Shown here one piece after another: positions 25,023-36,833 of a DNA stretch of 64,000 nucleotides. The notes beneath the pieces are model-generated. The model searched no databases and was not told the DNA's origin. It was given only the letters and a program-made list of their open reading frames with translations. Every line of letters starts with the position of its first letter. The stretch's first letter is position 1. The stretch is from positions 68,572,680 through 68,636,679 of the forward strand of contig QCXZ01000137.1 of NCBI GenBank assembly GCA_025024175.1, written 5' to 3'. Made by a program: the position numbers and the translations under genes. This DNA is from Rhyzopertha dominica. Lineage: Eukaryota > Arthropoda > Insecta > Coleoptera > Bostrichidae.

Positions 25023-25480
25023 TGAACGTGAACGTGAATGTTTAGATTATTCCGTGAAAAATTAGTAGACCAGAGACTTCAAAAACCTTGCGATGCATGC
25101 AAAGGCTTGATTTGACTCACTACATTATGAAATATTGATATTGGCAAAAATTTTGTAAACAACGTTCTGCAAAGACAAAATGAATATTTTGTACTACCAC
25201 CGAAAAATTCAATATAATATAAAGCTCAGGTGAAGATTTGAAAAACTACCATAAATCGAGGAGCCATCCAGGTATATTTTAAAACTCCTTTTAAAGCATG
25301 TGTAGTCATGTTTGTTGGTTATTCGAAGTTTTGTTAAAATGTTCATCATTCGTCTTGTAAGACCCTTTGTATAAGTGAACCATTTTATTTACCAACGAAC
25401 AACATAAGCAATTCAATAAATATTTAAGTTAAAAGCGAATTAACAGGTCAATATAATTATGTAATTGAAAATGTATTGCA

Positions 25481-25563
25481 AGCTTTGACCGGGAATCGAA
25501 CCCGGGACCTTTTGATTGATACTGCATCACCAAAGCCCTATTTAAATTCGAGGTGAAAGCGGC
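25481..25563 (-). repeat. tRNA-like repeat, D-arm deleted
   Basis: On the minus strand the acceptor halves GCTTTGG and TCAAAGC pair, and the T-arm CCGGG-TTCGATT-CCCGG is perfect, but only 24 bases lie between acceptor and T-arm, so the D-arm is gone. Flanks match the complete copy at 30429-30527 (leader block with CGAGGT and GCGGC). Compared with that copy, one acceptor pair and one T-stem pair have changed with compensation. It cannot be a working tRNA. Confidence 0.7.
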
Positions 25564-25649
25564 AAAAAAGTTGTATATAACTCTTTGTCTAAACAATATT
25601 ATACTAGGAGGTTTGGGAATGTTACAAATAAAGAAGTGAGATTTCATTT

Positions 25650-28162
25650 CTAACAGGATTTATTTGTGTTTGTATTTTTTCTCTCATATAATATTAAAAC
25701 TTAAAATGTTCAATACTACACTACTTTGGATAATAGATGTACCCATACATACTTAAATATATTTTCATTCTCGTGAGAACGGGGCTAATTTACTACATCT
25801 ATAGAAGTACTTACGCAATATTTGAAAATAAATCATAACTGGCTAAAATGTTAACTAAGATAGCTAACAACTTCCTCGCAAAGTCCTGTTTATTAGCAAT
25901 TGTTACAAATGATAACGTTATTGCTTTAGTATTTAGTTAATTGGAGTTCATACTTATTAACAGGTTAAAGAACCGTTACCTATCACATTTACTGTAATTG
26001 CTGATATAATGTTAACTTAAACTACTGTAATAATTAATGACATTTTTAGGCACTCTGATTCGATAGCAAAAAATCCATTAAGGATANAAAGACAAAAAAN
26101 GATGACCCGATTATGTCCGGANTAAAATAGAATGCAACGAAGGTTACTATCGTACACTTCTAGTAAAAGTTGTAAAAGGATAGGAACGGTGTGGTAACAT
26201 TGACATATTTGCTGTAGTACTATGATAAATAGCGGCCGTAACATCTCCATGCATATTATAAATTCGCTACATTTTAAAGTAGCACTCGGTAAACCTATAC
26301 GCTCATTAGTCATTGTCAATGCAAATAAGTTACTGGTGGAATTATAATGTTAGAAACATTATGTCGGCTGTCGAAGTTATAAAGTGCTAGTTTATGATGC
26401 TAGTTGTGAGCCTGGGCCAGTATTTATATCATTAGCAGAACACACTAGTTTAAGACATACTTCATAATACATTATACATATATTTATACTGAATCATATT
26501 GCATACTACAATTTTAAGGTGTCTAAAATGCTTCTATTTTGAAATCTGCTATTAATGTAGATAACTCCTATAAATTTTACCTCCCAAGATTATCAAACAT
26601 TTTCGCCTTTACTGTGCTACGTCATAACGTGAACAAGCATAGATATTCATCTTTTGAAACATCTTTGACTAGTCCATGTAAAACGCTATAGTCTGCAACA
26701 GCGTTGCTTATATGTATATGTTTAGTATCCATGAGCAAGTCATTCTTTCTATATATTGCATTGATAAGGTTTCCTTTTTCTAACTATATTTATCGCATTC
26801 TAGTCGAGCATTCAATTTTCCTAAAGTAACTTGTACAATCATTCAACTCTTACATTTCGTCCAATATAAAACTATCATTTAGAGACTTGATTAATCCTAC
26901 TAGTTATTTCTCGAATTTAAACCAAATAAGCTTTGAAATATCCGTCTTGCGTTCCTTTCTTTTTCTTTTCTTAATAGCATACTGTCTGAACCCAAAATCT
27001 TGAAAATGCCTATTACATCATCTAATTCTGCAACACTTTTTCACAGATTAATTGATTTGGAAAACTGTTCGTATATACAGCGTACTCTCAAGATTAAACT
27101 TGAGGGATAATCTAGACTGGGTAAATCCAATTATCTTTGTTTTTGTCTTAGTTTATTCAACTTAAGTACAAGTACCTTAGCAATTTGGAACATGCATCTC
27201 CCGTCATTTATAGTTCTAATTGTCATTAAAGATAATAATCGTACTTCCATGTCTATTATGTCTTAATCCTACTTTACTTCTGATGTATTGTTTATAATGA
27301 GTTTTGTTTACTAAAGATATGGCTAGGTACATCAAATATTCCTAAATACATTAATTTATTGCCAGTTACATTGTCTGTATTTTAGAAAGTACGGGATACA
27401 GAATGCATAACGTATGCTCATGAACATAATAAAAATTGACTTGTGATCATCCCTACATTCCTCAATTTTGAAGAGTCCGTCATTACGGTTTATCAACATT
27501 CATCAATGAATTTAGATATTGGGCATAAACAAGTGCAGAAATCATGTGCTTGTAAATTATAACTAATCTCTTGTTTATTATGTATTGTTATGGAGTAGAA
27601 AATGATGCTCTTAAATTTGAAACTGTAAAGTAGTGTTGAGTGTATGCCATTGGGTTATTGATTTTTCGAATAACTTGACAGAAAACCCTAAACTCAGAAG
27701 TGAAGTGAAGGTAACAAAGATGCAAATATGAGGAAGTTTATGAGAAATCAAATTTACAAATCTCTCCAAGTAGGATACTCGTATATCGCCAGAGTTACTT
27801 AATGAACTTTAGAACAAGGGCCATCAAGCACAATAGATGAGCATACACATTGAAATATGTGACCTTTTTGAATGTAGATATACTAGTAAGTGAGAGAACA
27901 ATGAGCGTGGAATTTTACATTCGAGAAAAATGGGCAAGTATTTATGTGATCTAAAAAATGTATAACAAGTTATGAAAATGATTGATTGTGTTTATAAAAA
28001 AGCAGAATTAAATCATTAATTTCAATTTTCAGTTGTGTGATCTTGTGTTAGAAAAGACATTAAAATTTTAGATTTTTATATTTATATTTAGGAACTAAAA
28101 CAGTTTTTGGATTGCTTGACAAAGTCAAACTGTACTGACAGTTTTGTATTTGTAGCTGATTG
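25650..28162. other. No feature recognised
   Basis: AT-rich; a 100-codon minus frame at 26319-26017 contains ambiguous bases and no family resemblance. Confidence 0.45.
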
Positions 28163-30238
28163 ATGATGATAATAAAATAGAATATTTAAACTCACGGATT
28201 TTAGAATTATTTAATAAATATGCTCCTATAAGAAGAGTTAGGATAACAAAGCGCAAGGCCACCTGGTTAACTGATACAATTAAATTTATGATGCACTTGC
28301 GTGATGAAGCAAAAAGGCGTTTTAGGAGAACTCAGTTGCTAGAACATTGGAATTATTATAAATCGTTAAGAAATCTAACTACATTATCAATAAAAAATGA
28401 AAAAAGAGCCTATTTTGCTTCGCGGTTCCATAATGTTACTCCAAATGACATGTGGACAGAACTCAGAAACCTCAATATTTCTAAAAGCGGCATGACGGTG
28501 CCGTCATATTTGTCTGACGCTGAATCAATTAATAAGCATTTTGTAAATTCCGTTCTATTAACTACAGATGATGCAGATCTAATAAACTTTTATAATGATA
28601 ACAGTTTTTCGGGTGAACTAACAAAACTTGTTTTTGAACCTGTTGACACTGGTACAGTAATAAAAATATTAAATGAAATAAAGTCAAATTCCTCTGGCTC
28701 AGACGGCATAACTCTGATCATGCTGAGGCTTTGCTGTCCGGATATTGTACCGTATGTCACACATATAATAAACGCTATATAACAACTAACACATTTCCAA
28801 GTATCTGGAAGGACGCTGTTGTTACTCCCGTACCTAAGACCACTCAGCCGACGAGCTTAAATGATCTAAGGCCTATAAGCTTACTACCCGTGATGTCAAA
28901 AATTATGGAGAAGATATTAGCACTTCAACTCAGGCAACATTTAGATCGGTATAGTATTCTGCCTTTCATCCAGTCTGGATTCCGACCTAATCATAATTGC
29001 GCAACTGCTTTGCTTAAAGTAACTGATGATATTATTACAGCCACTGATGTAAACCAAATCAGTGTACTTATTTTGCTTGATTTCAGTAGGGCATTTGATA
29101 CAATTTCTCATCCTATGTTATTATCTATTCTTAATTATATTGGATTGCATGAAAGTTCTATTGAACTGCTTAGAGATTACATGAGTGGAAGAAGGCAAGC
29201 CGTAAAAATTGTTGATGATCTTTCTTCTCATGAGTATTTAACTAAAGGTGTTCCACAGGGATCCATACTTGGGCCCCTGTTATTCTCTATATATACGTGC
29301 ACTCTTCATCAGCATATTAGTACTTGTGCTTGTCACATGTATGCAGATGACACTCAATTGTATCATAGTTTCTACTTTAATCAATCCATGCAAGTAATCG
29401 ATTTGATCAATACTGATTTGGAAAATGTTTGTTCATACGCGGCCAAACATTCACTGAAAATAAATCCAACAAAGTCAAAAATTTTAATATTTGGTAATAA
29501 AAATGAACGCCTACAGTTACTAAACGTTGCCAGTTTTATTGTAATAATGTACAGATTCCAGTTGTGCAAAAAATTTGGGCTTAATAATGGATTCCAAACT
29601 GCGATTTAAGGAGCATGTTACACATTGTATACGTAAAGCATATGCTAGTTTAAAAACAAAATTGAAAGCAAATTATGTGAAGCCTTAGTTCTGTCTCACT
29701 TTTCTTATGGTGACGTTGTATACGGGAATTGTCTGAATGGTGAGACTTCGAGGAGTATACAGAGGGTGCAAAATTCATGTATCCGATTTGTGTTTGGTAT
29801 GAGGAGAAATGATCACATATCTTGCAAATTTTCTGAGTTAGGTTGGCTAACTATGAGAACAAGAAGGTATCTACATATGTCCTGTTTATTGCACAAGATC
29901 CTTCAGAGTGGATATTCGCCGTACTTGCTAAACAAATTAACTTATAGAACAGATGTTCATAACCTAAATCTTAGGAATTTGGGTTCTAAACTTACGCCGC
30001 CGATACATCACACTGCTATTTGTAGACGGTCTTTTCATTACAATATTTGCAAAGTTTATAATAAAATTCCCAATTTTCTGAAAGATTTGGAAATTGCTTC
30101 ATTCAAGAAAAGTTTAAAACAATATTTATTGGAGGGTGACCACTTCATATAGGATATTTTTCCCTTCTTGTTTCTTCGTTTGCGTATGCTATGTTGGTGT
30201 GCTGCTATTATGGACTATGCTACATAATTATATTAATC

Positions 30239-30240
<2 letters not shown>
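28163..30240 (+). pseudogene. CR1/Jockey-type LINE, 5'-truncated, frameshifted
   Basis: Three plus frames joined by frameshifts cover most of ORF2 after the endonuclease. 28163-28782: pre-RT linker with KYAPIRRVRITKRKATWLT, matching the usual HAPxxxRxxRxxxxPWxT. 28731-29609: RT domain with DLRPISLLP, SGFRPNHNCATAL, LDFSRAFD, GVPQGSILGPLLF and the active site YADD at 29340-29351. 29766-30152: the post-RT region, with RVQNSCIRFVFGM just before it. No endonuclease is visible upstream, so the insertion is truncated. The 3' side ends near a (TA)n run. It is the best preserved LINE here, but two frameshifts make it inactive. Confidence 0.85.
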
Positions 30241-30241
<1 letters not shown>

Positions 30242-30273
<32 letters not shown>

Positions 30274-30322
30274 TCTTTGTGTTCCAACCTTAGGTCGACA
30301 TACCCCTAGTTAGTTTAGGCCT

Positions 30323-30378
<56 letters not shown>
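30242..30378. repeat. (TA)n microsatellites
   Basis: Two long alternating TA runs (30242-30272 and 30325-30378) flank a 52-bp unique spacer. A third lies at 30550-30585. Together they bracket the tRNA-like unit. Confidence 0.9.
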
Positions 30379-30381
<3 letters not shown>

Positions 30382-30531
30382 ATTTTTAATGGGTTTTACA
30401 GGCATATGAAGAAATGAAAAAGTATTGCCGCCTTGACCGAGATTTGAACTCGGGCCTTTTGAACACTAGTCAAACGCTCTACCCACTGAGCTACCAAGGC
30501 CCTATTCAGAATCGAGGTCAAAGCGGCATAT
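30376..30531 (-). mobile_element. tRNA-containing repeat unit
   Basis: It contains the cloverleaf, a leader inverted repeat (30511-30527 against 30427-30443, 14 of 17 matches) and a trailing 29-bp block (30376-30404) identical to 23272-23300. Two other sites in the window share parts of it, which argues for dispersal as a unit. It is flanked by TA runs. Confidence 0.55.
30429..30500 (-). tRNA. tRNA-Thr(AGT)-like cloverleaf, probably repeat-embedded
   Basis: The minus strand folds into a complete cloverleaf. Acceptor GCCTTGG pairs with TCAAGGC (one G-T pair); D-arm GCTC/GAGC; anticodon stem TTTGA/TCAAA with loop CTAGTGT (anticodon AGT, Thr); variable loop AGGC; T-arm CCGAG-TTCAAAT-CTCGG; discriminator G. 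Both internal promoter boxes look intact. Against a simple host gene: flanks on both sides recur in a broken copy at 25481-25563, and the leader contains an inverted near-copy of the tRNA 3' end. A tRNA-derived mobile repeat is as likely as a real tRNA gene. Confidence 0.6.
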
Positions 30532-30547
30532 ATTCATCAATGTTATG

Positions 30548-30549
<2 letters not shown>

Positions 30550-30585
<36 letters not shown>
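30550..30585. repeat. (TA)n microsatellite
   Basis: Alternating TA run on the far side of the tRNA-like unit. Confidence 0.9.
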
Positions 30586-30589
<4 letters not shown>

Positions 30590-30907
30590 TTATTTATAGT
30601 TCTTATTTTTCTGAGGAGCGCCGAGGCCGTTGCACTGATATACTAACCTGTTTTTTTATACACATGTGATTCAAGGGTTAAGTGGCAGAACAGACATAGT
30701 TCAAATTTATTTGGACTATGAGCTGAACTTCCCCTTGGGATTTCCCTTTTTTTTTCTTTTGCTCATTCATGGAGTACCTATTTTGCTTCAATTTTCTTTA
30801 TGTTGTATACAAGAAGATGTTATTTATAAATTAAGTTGCATTATGAAATTATTGTAATAAACTACATACTCTGATGTAAATTTTATGGGACGATGAGAAA
30901 CAAAGAC

Positions 30908-31061
<154 letters not shown>

Positions 31062-31269
31062 GTAGCCGCCAGTGTTCGACTCTAAGTGACTGGCGCAGTG
31101 TGTAGAACAAGATCTGGTGTTAGAGAATCCAATTCTTGAACAGTGGTGGTGCTTGTTTGGGGTGATGATCCACAAGCTGTCCCAATTCTAGAGGCCTCTG
31201 CATTATACAATCAATTTTGAAGCCATCTGGTACTTCTTTTGTGCTGGCTTTTAATCTAGTAAAAGTATA

Positions 31270-32290
31270 CTAAAAAACGTTCTTAATTATTCCGGATCGA
31301 AAGTTGTCACCGCTAGCTATTTGCTTAGTCGTTTGGATTTTGTTACCCGTTGTCAGTGTACTCGTAGGTATAAGTGAATAAGGTGAATGTGGTCTACTTG
31401 ATGGATTTATTGTGTTTAGCTGTTCTTGAAGTAATTTTTCAGTTTGTTTGGTTTTTACAGCCAAAACATGGCATTTCATATATTCCTTGGTGTCCAAGTG
31501 CTATTTTTCACTGGTTTTAAGAGTTGTTTGTATATTATATCGCTTTAAAAGGTTGTTTATTTTTGTTGAAGTCCCTTTTACATAAGGACATATTTTTTTT
31601 TGTCAGCACCCGTTTGGTTTGCTGTCTTAATACTGTTTGAAAAATTTTGTTTCTGTAACTTTTAAGAACTGCAGTTAATTTATGCTTTTCGATGTTAATA
31701 TTTTCCTTATCCTAGTATTAGCAAATGCGCTACCAAGGTATAAGTATAAGCAACATACAGTAGTTGAAGAGGATAGTGGTAAGAGTTAGCATTTAGGTAA
31801 CAGTTTGGATATGTTGCTTTTTATGTAGATATAGTATGTTTGATACTATTGTAGTTTTAATTTAAAAGGATGTCTAAAAATGGCATTTGACGTCCTTTTT
31901 CTACTTTTATTATGTATGTGTTGCCAGATTACAAATGAATCGTAGTAGATCCTAGCCATAAATTTGGCGTTTTTGTTACAATTTGTACTTCTTCTGTATC
32001 GAAGTGTTCTGTGTTTAAGTTGGCGGTCACAGGTGGTAACGACAAACCTATTGGAACATCTTACTTATTTATAACTACCGCCATCGGAAACGAAATAAGT
32101 ATTACTGAGGCAGTATGTTAATTATTGCATGATATGTTCTGTTGAACTATATTTACAGCTTTTTCAATTGGTACTTCTGTAAAAAGTGAAATCACATCGA
32201 AGCCTACAAAAAGATTGCTTGGTAGAATTTCTTGTTGCTTGAGTATTTCTATTTATTTTCACATATGACCTGGTTTTGGGCATCCTTATA
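31270..32290 (-). pseudogene. Second Penelope-like element, strongly decayed
   Basis: Minus-strand pieces in the expected order: EILPSNLFVGFDVISLFTEV (RT), a mutated PLSPVxANL block read as GLSLPPVTANLNTEHF, then PNLWL, QMPFLDILL and YPNCYLNANSYHYPLQLL, and near 31480 HQGIYEMPCFGC, the start of a GIY-YIG endonuclease. A 75-codon open frame (31497-31270) follows and has a coding-like composition. The active-site YVDD is not preserved. It differs clearly in sequence from the element at 12-13 kb, so it is a second lineage. Confidence 0.65.
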
Positions 32291-32509
32291 AAGTGTCCAC
32301 ATGTCGTCACAAACCTAACCTTTGGTGGCGCAAAAAACCAATATTTGTAATAGTGGAGTATTAAAATTGCTAGGTTGTGTGCTCTGGCATTGTTGGGGTG
32401 AAAGAGAAAGATACAAAATTGTGGTATCGCACAAACTGTTCTCTATTCTTCATATATGAGGCAAACAAGGCAATTAAAGGGCAAGAAAACCCATAACAGT
32501 AATAAAATT

Positions 32510-32840
32510 TCGTGATCTACCATATCAAAGGCTTTTCGAAAGTCAATGTAGAGTGTATCAACTTGGCATCTTGAATCTATTGCTTCAGCTACATATTACG
32601 AGAAGCATGCAAGGTTAGTTACAGTGGACCTTTTTCTAATAAATCCATGCTGAAACAGTGATGCTTAACGTTGTTGTAGATTTTGTCGTACAAAATTGAT
32701 TNAAAGACTTTCGCAAAGTTGTAGATGAGAAAATTGGACGATAGTTTTGTTTTATAGATTTCCGTCTGATAAAGATCATAGTGAAAAACGCTGTAATCTG
32801 AGGTAAAAAAGAATTAAGAAGAGAACATCTAAGAGAGCCA
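32510..32840 (-). pseudogene. LINE reverse transcriptase fragment (Jockey type)
   Basis: The minus strand reads QHGFIRKRSTVTNLACFS, then after a stop EAIDSRCQ and VDTLYIDFRKAFDMVDH. These are RT blocks around the first catalytic Asp (YxDFxKAFDxVDH). It lies about 200 bp upstream of the second Penelope-like remnant on the same strand; the two are separate elements. Confidence 0.7.
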
Positions 32841-33231
32841 GTCTAATTAAACAGTCATTGTTGCTTAGTCAAAAATTTTGTTGAAAAGATTGCGTGGTTT
32901 TGTGTGTATGTAATCTTTTTATGATTGTTTTTGATTTTCAAAAGACGATCATGTTATGTTTTGTTTGTTTTTTTCACCTTTTATAAAAGTTAAACATTCT
33001 GTTCTAAAGTATTGATGCAGTTTGTTGCTCAGTACTAACACATTTATGTCCACTTTCCATTCTGAATGAATTGAATGAAACGACCACGAGAAATATTTAT
33101 CTTACAAGCTTTTAGATCCTGCTGTATACAAGATTTACTTGGTCTCCCATTCAAATGTTATTATAACATGGAACGACATGGGATCTTAAAATAACCAGTT
33201 TATCCAATAGCTTTCTTGGGCGTGTATTACA

Positions 33232-33683
33232 TTGCAAATAGATTGTAGTCTTTATGTCCTTTGTAAACTCAACAATACGACAACTTTACGGTTATTCGCC
33301 CCATACTTATCTAATCGAAAGGCCGATGTCAGTTACCCATTAAATAAAAAGTGGCAACTAAGGCACTCGATAAACCTTTTGCAAATTAACGATGTCAAAG
33401 GTTCAAATTTCATTTGTTTACCGATTAATCGCAAACACAATAGATTTCTTGAGGACAGCGCTAAAATTAGTCCGCCTCTAGAGCACTCACAAACAACGAT
33501 GATCTTTCTCAACCCAGTTACACGTGTAAATGAATTTCTTATAATCTGGACCACCTCCAGTATTTCAGTAAGCCATTCAACAAAAACAAACATTAGAATT
33601 CGTGTGACACTTCGAAAACGCGAAGGTGAAGCAAACTGACCTTGAAAATCAAGATTTTCGACGCTGTGGAAATTTACATTCAA
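33232..33683. other. Overlapping long frames, unrecognised
   Basis: A 135-codon plus frame and a 116-codon minus frame overlap. The stretch is less AT-rich than its surroundings. I recognise no domain in either direction. It may be a degraded element or chance. Confidence 0.25.
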
Positions 33684-33689
33684 CGATTA

Positions 33690-35185
33690 CAATTAGGCAT
33701 ATTTCCAAATCCCACAATTCTGGTATTAAAAATAGTTTGTGTGGCGCCAGGAACATAATCGCAATACGTTCGTTGGAAACTATAAGTAGTTCCTAGTGCT
33801 ATTTTAGGCTTCACAAAAATGTGAAGTGCTAAACATAGTACTTAAGCGTGGTTGTGTAAAATTTGGCGCTTTGGATTATTTATATTGTTTGGTTACATCT
33901 ATAAATTTCATAATGATTTATTATTAATGTACAGATAATTGCTAATCTATTATTACCTTTAACGACAATTAATTTATTTATGTTGTATTATCTACTTGTA
34001 ATTTTTAAGATAGCTGTTACATGCGCGTTAGCGTTGACATTACAGTTTCTTAAGTTGTTTTTCATCGAATACTGTTTTGAAACGTATCACTAGCTCTTTA
34101 CTTTATTTATTCATAAGTTTACTTTACAACAATCCTGCAAGGTTTTCGATGAAAAACTAGATAATTTTAAATTTGGTAGTCAAATACTTGAACGCGATAT
34201 TTGTGATTAAATAGTAAAATAACAAGTAACTGCTTGTGGTTGGTTGTATTATATAGTAGTCTATTGCTTCATTTGATACAGCTAACATATCACTGATTAT
34301 ATTTACCTTGAAAATATCTCTTAATTATTCTAAAAGTTTGGGAGCTAACAAGATTGACAGTAATAGCTCATATACTAATAAACTCAGTAATTTCTTCTAC
34401 ACGCAATCTTATTCTGTATGTACAACATGAGGCATATTTTAGAAACATATTTTCACATATACCTAACAAAATAATACAAATATATGAGTGACGATATTAA
34501 GATTTACTTTTACTGTCGGATTACTTTTTTTTAAGCATGGGACTATTATGCGTCATTTTTCAACAAGACGGATAAGTACTCACTGCACGAATTGACTTTA
34601 TGCGGTATGGCAAATATAAAAACGGACAGTATAGTACCTATCGTTCTGAGACTGATATTATCACATACAACAGAAGATATACGTAAAATACGTATTTTAG
34701 ATAAGTCGTGATGAGAAATATTTGATAATTTAAACTTATTAATAGCACATATATTTTTTTGTGGAAGTAATTAATTTTGTTTTGTTAAGCTTGCAGCCTT
34801 TTCACGTTTTTTGATGCTTTTTTTAATTGACGTTTGCAGCCTATTAAAAATGACGAATACCTCTGAAAGTAAAAAAGATTGCAATATACGGTTTTCGCAT
34901 TTCGCTAGGTTATGAAAAAAGATATCAAAATTGTTTATAATTTTTTTTAAATTTCGTAAAGTTGTATCGTGGATAACTTGATTATATTATATAGAACAGT
35001 ATATTAATCTTTTTATGTATCCATATTTTTTGTCTTTCAATTTATTAGTACACGTAAATGATTTGTTGTTTTTGTTACATGTAGAAAAACAATGAAAAGG
35101 ACCCAAAATAACGAATGATCTACTGTATCGGCAAAAGTGATGGGAATTGCATGTTAGCGCAAATATATACGATGACATAAATAAA
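33690..35185. other. No feature recognised
   Basis: AT-rich, no supported frame or repeat. Confidence 0.45.
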
Positions 35186-36032
35186 ACCGCTGCAAATTTA
35201 ATCAATACTTCCACATCCAATTGTCAAAATGACATTTACGTTTTTATTTCTTATACTGTACGATTAGTAATCAGATTTTAAGCATTTTGTCTCTCAGTTT
35301 TTGTAAGACAAAGTCCTTGTGATATTAGCAAAAATATATAAATTTTAAAATCGGTTTTTTTCAAATAACTCGAAAATTATTAAATTAACAAAAAAAAATA
35401 CAAGAGTGCTTTCTGATCAGAAATTTGATTTTCTATATAATACCAAACGTACGAGCAACGACCCAAATAGGTTTTTTGGAAATATTTCGAAAATGTCAAA
35501 ATTTTGAATAAATTTTCTAAGACACTTTTTGTGAGAAATTTATATCCTATCTGATGGCATTTTCATTTTTTGAATATATCAAATATATTTGGAGATATTT
35601 AGGAAAAACCGTTTTCTTTAAGTGACGCTTTCTTGCTAATATCTTCTAAAAGTTTACTGCACCGAAAATTTAAAAGAACGAATAATACTCGCAGTTATAC
35701 TACTAATCACATACTAAAACGAAAAAAATATAGAAAAATAAAAATTTGCAAAAAGGGTAGTTATTCCCCAATTTCGCCCACACACCCCACAAACAATAGG
35801 TCGCTTTGGGTAGTTGAGATTTATACGTTTGCTAAATTTCAAGTTCATATATTAAGTCTTTCGAAAGTTATCGTGTATACAAACAAAACCACAGACACAC
35901 ACAGACAAGAAATTTTTTTTGCTCAAATTTTGGATTTTGCGTTTTCGGCCATTTTAAAGCGAATGAGCAAATAAGAATTTTTGAAAATTTTTTTCGCGAT
36001 ACAATACTTCCCATCCATTGGATGGGGAAGTA
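35186..36032 (+). mobile_element. Paired repeat family F, copy 2
   Basis: It matches copy 1 (16845-17634) throughout, including the shared left flank CCGCTGCAAATT. Possible terminal repeats TACTTCCACATCCAAT (35206) and its near complement at the right end agree at 15 of 16 positions. The right end is a palindrome: TACTTCCCATCC, ATT, GGATGGGGAAGTA. It carries about 60 bp more interior sequence than copy 1. No coding function is seen. Confidence 0.65.
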
Positions 36033-36119
36033 AAAAATTAGCATTTGAAGAAAGTGGAAATGTCGCTTACACAAAATCAGAAAGACGTTTTGCTGCAAAT
36101 GAAGAAAATTCAAATTTGG

Positions 36120-36720
36120 TGAGGACGCTGCACATGAGTGCGAGAGGGTAAGAGGAAGTAAAGTACTTAATATGAGTAGAGAAAATTACGAAAAAGAATG
36201 GCACCCATACCACATACAACTTCTGCAAGAACTGATTGAAGACGAATAAATAATTATGTCCTAAAAATTTAATTTTGCCAGTGGACTATAAATTTAATTA
36301 TAAAAAATCCGCACTTTCTTTCTACCTATTCAATGATGAAGCCGCATTCCATAAAAATGGTTTCNTTAATAGACAGAATCTCCATTTTATTCTCCCCAGG
36401 TTGACAGTCAACACAAATGGTCTATCAACGTCTGGGGAAAAATCGTAGGGGATTATGTTATTGGGCCCTACTTTTCCAATCAAGATGTCAATATTTAGTT
36501 TTTTTTTTTAATCAAAGTCGTTGCCGCAGTTGCTCGAGTATGTCCCTCCTAATTTTTGACAAAGTATGTGGCTGCAATGTAATGGTGAGCCATCTCATTA
36601 CTCTGGATAAGCCGAATTTTTTAAACAAAAGATACGAGGACGAATAGACCGGTCCACCAATAAACTGAGGTCCCCAAATTAAACAAAATTAGACCAAATT
36701 GTGGGGAAACATAAAAAATA
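36120..36720 (+). pseudogene. Tc/mariner-superfamily transposase, degenerate
   Basis: Plus-strand pieces across frameshifts: WHPYHIQLLQELIEDE, FCQWTINLIIKNPHFLS, then NDEAAFHKNGF and DSQHKWSINVWGKIVGDYVI followed by GPYF, then remnants of a DGAPxHY block (CNGEPSHYS). These match a widespread insect transposase type with motifs YHIQLxQEL, FCxW, FSDEAxFxxNG and WxxNVWxGIxGDxxIGP. The first Asp of the DDE triad sits in NDEAAF. Stops and one ambiguous base show it is dead. Confidence 0.7.
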
Positions 36721-36833
36721 TCGTATAACAAACATCACCTAATACAGTGTATGATGTGGAAGGAACGATCAGGGCAGCATTCGAAGAAATAGACTTCGTG
36801 CTTCTAAGAAACGTTAATATAATACATTTTTTT

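Noticed and set aside
33232..33683. Host gene on either strand
   Set aside because: Two overlapping opposite frames with no recognised domain; not enough to call a gene.
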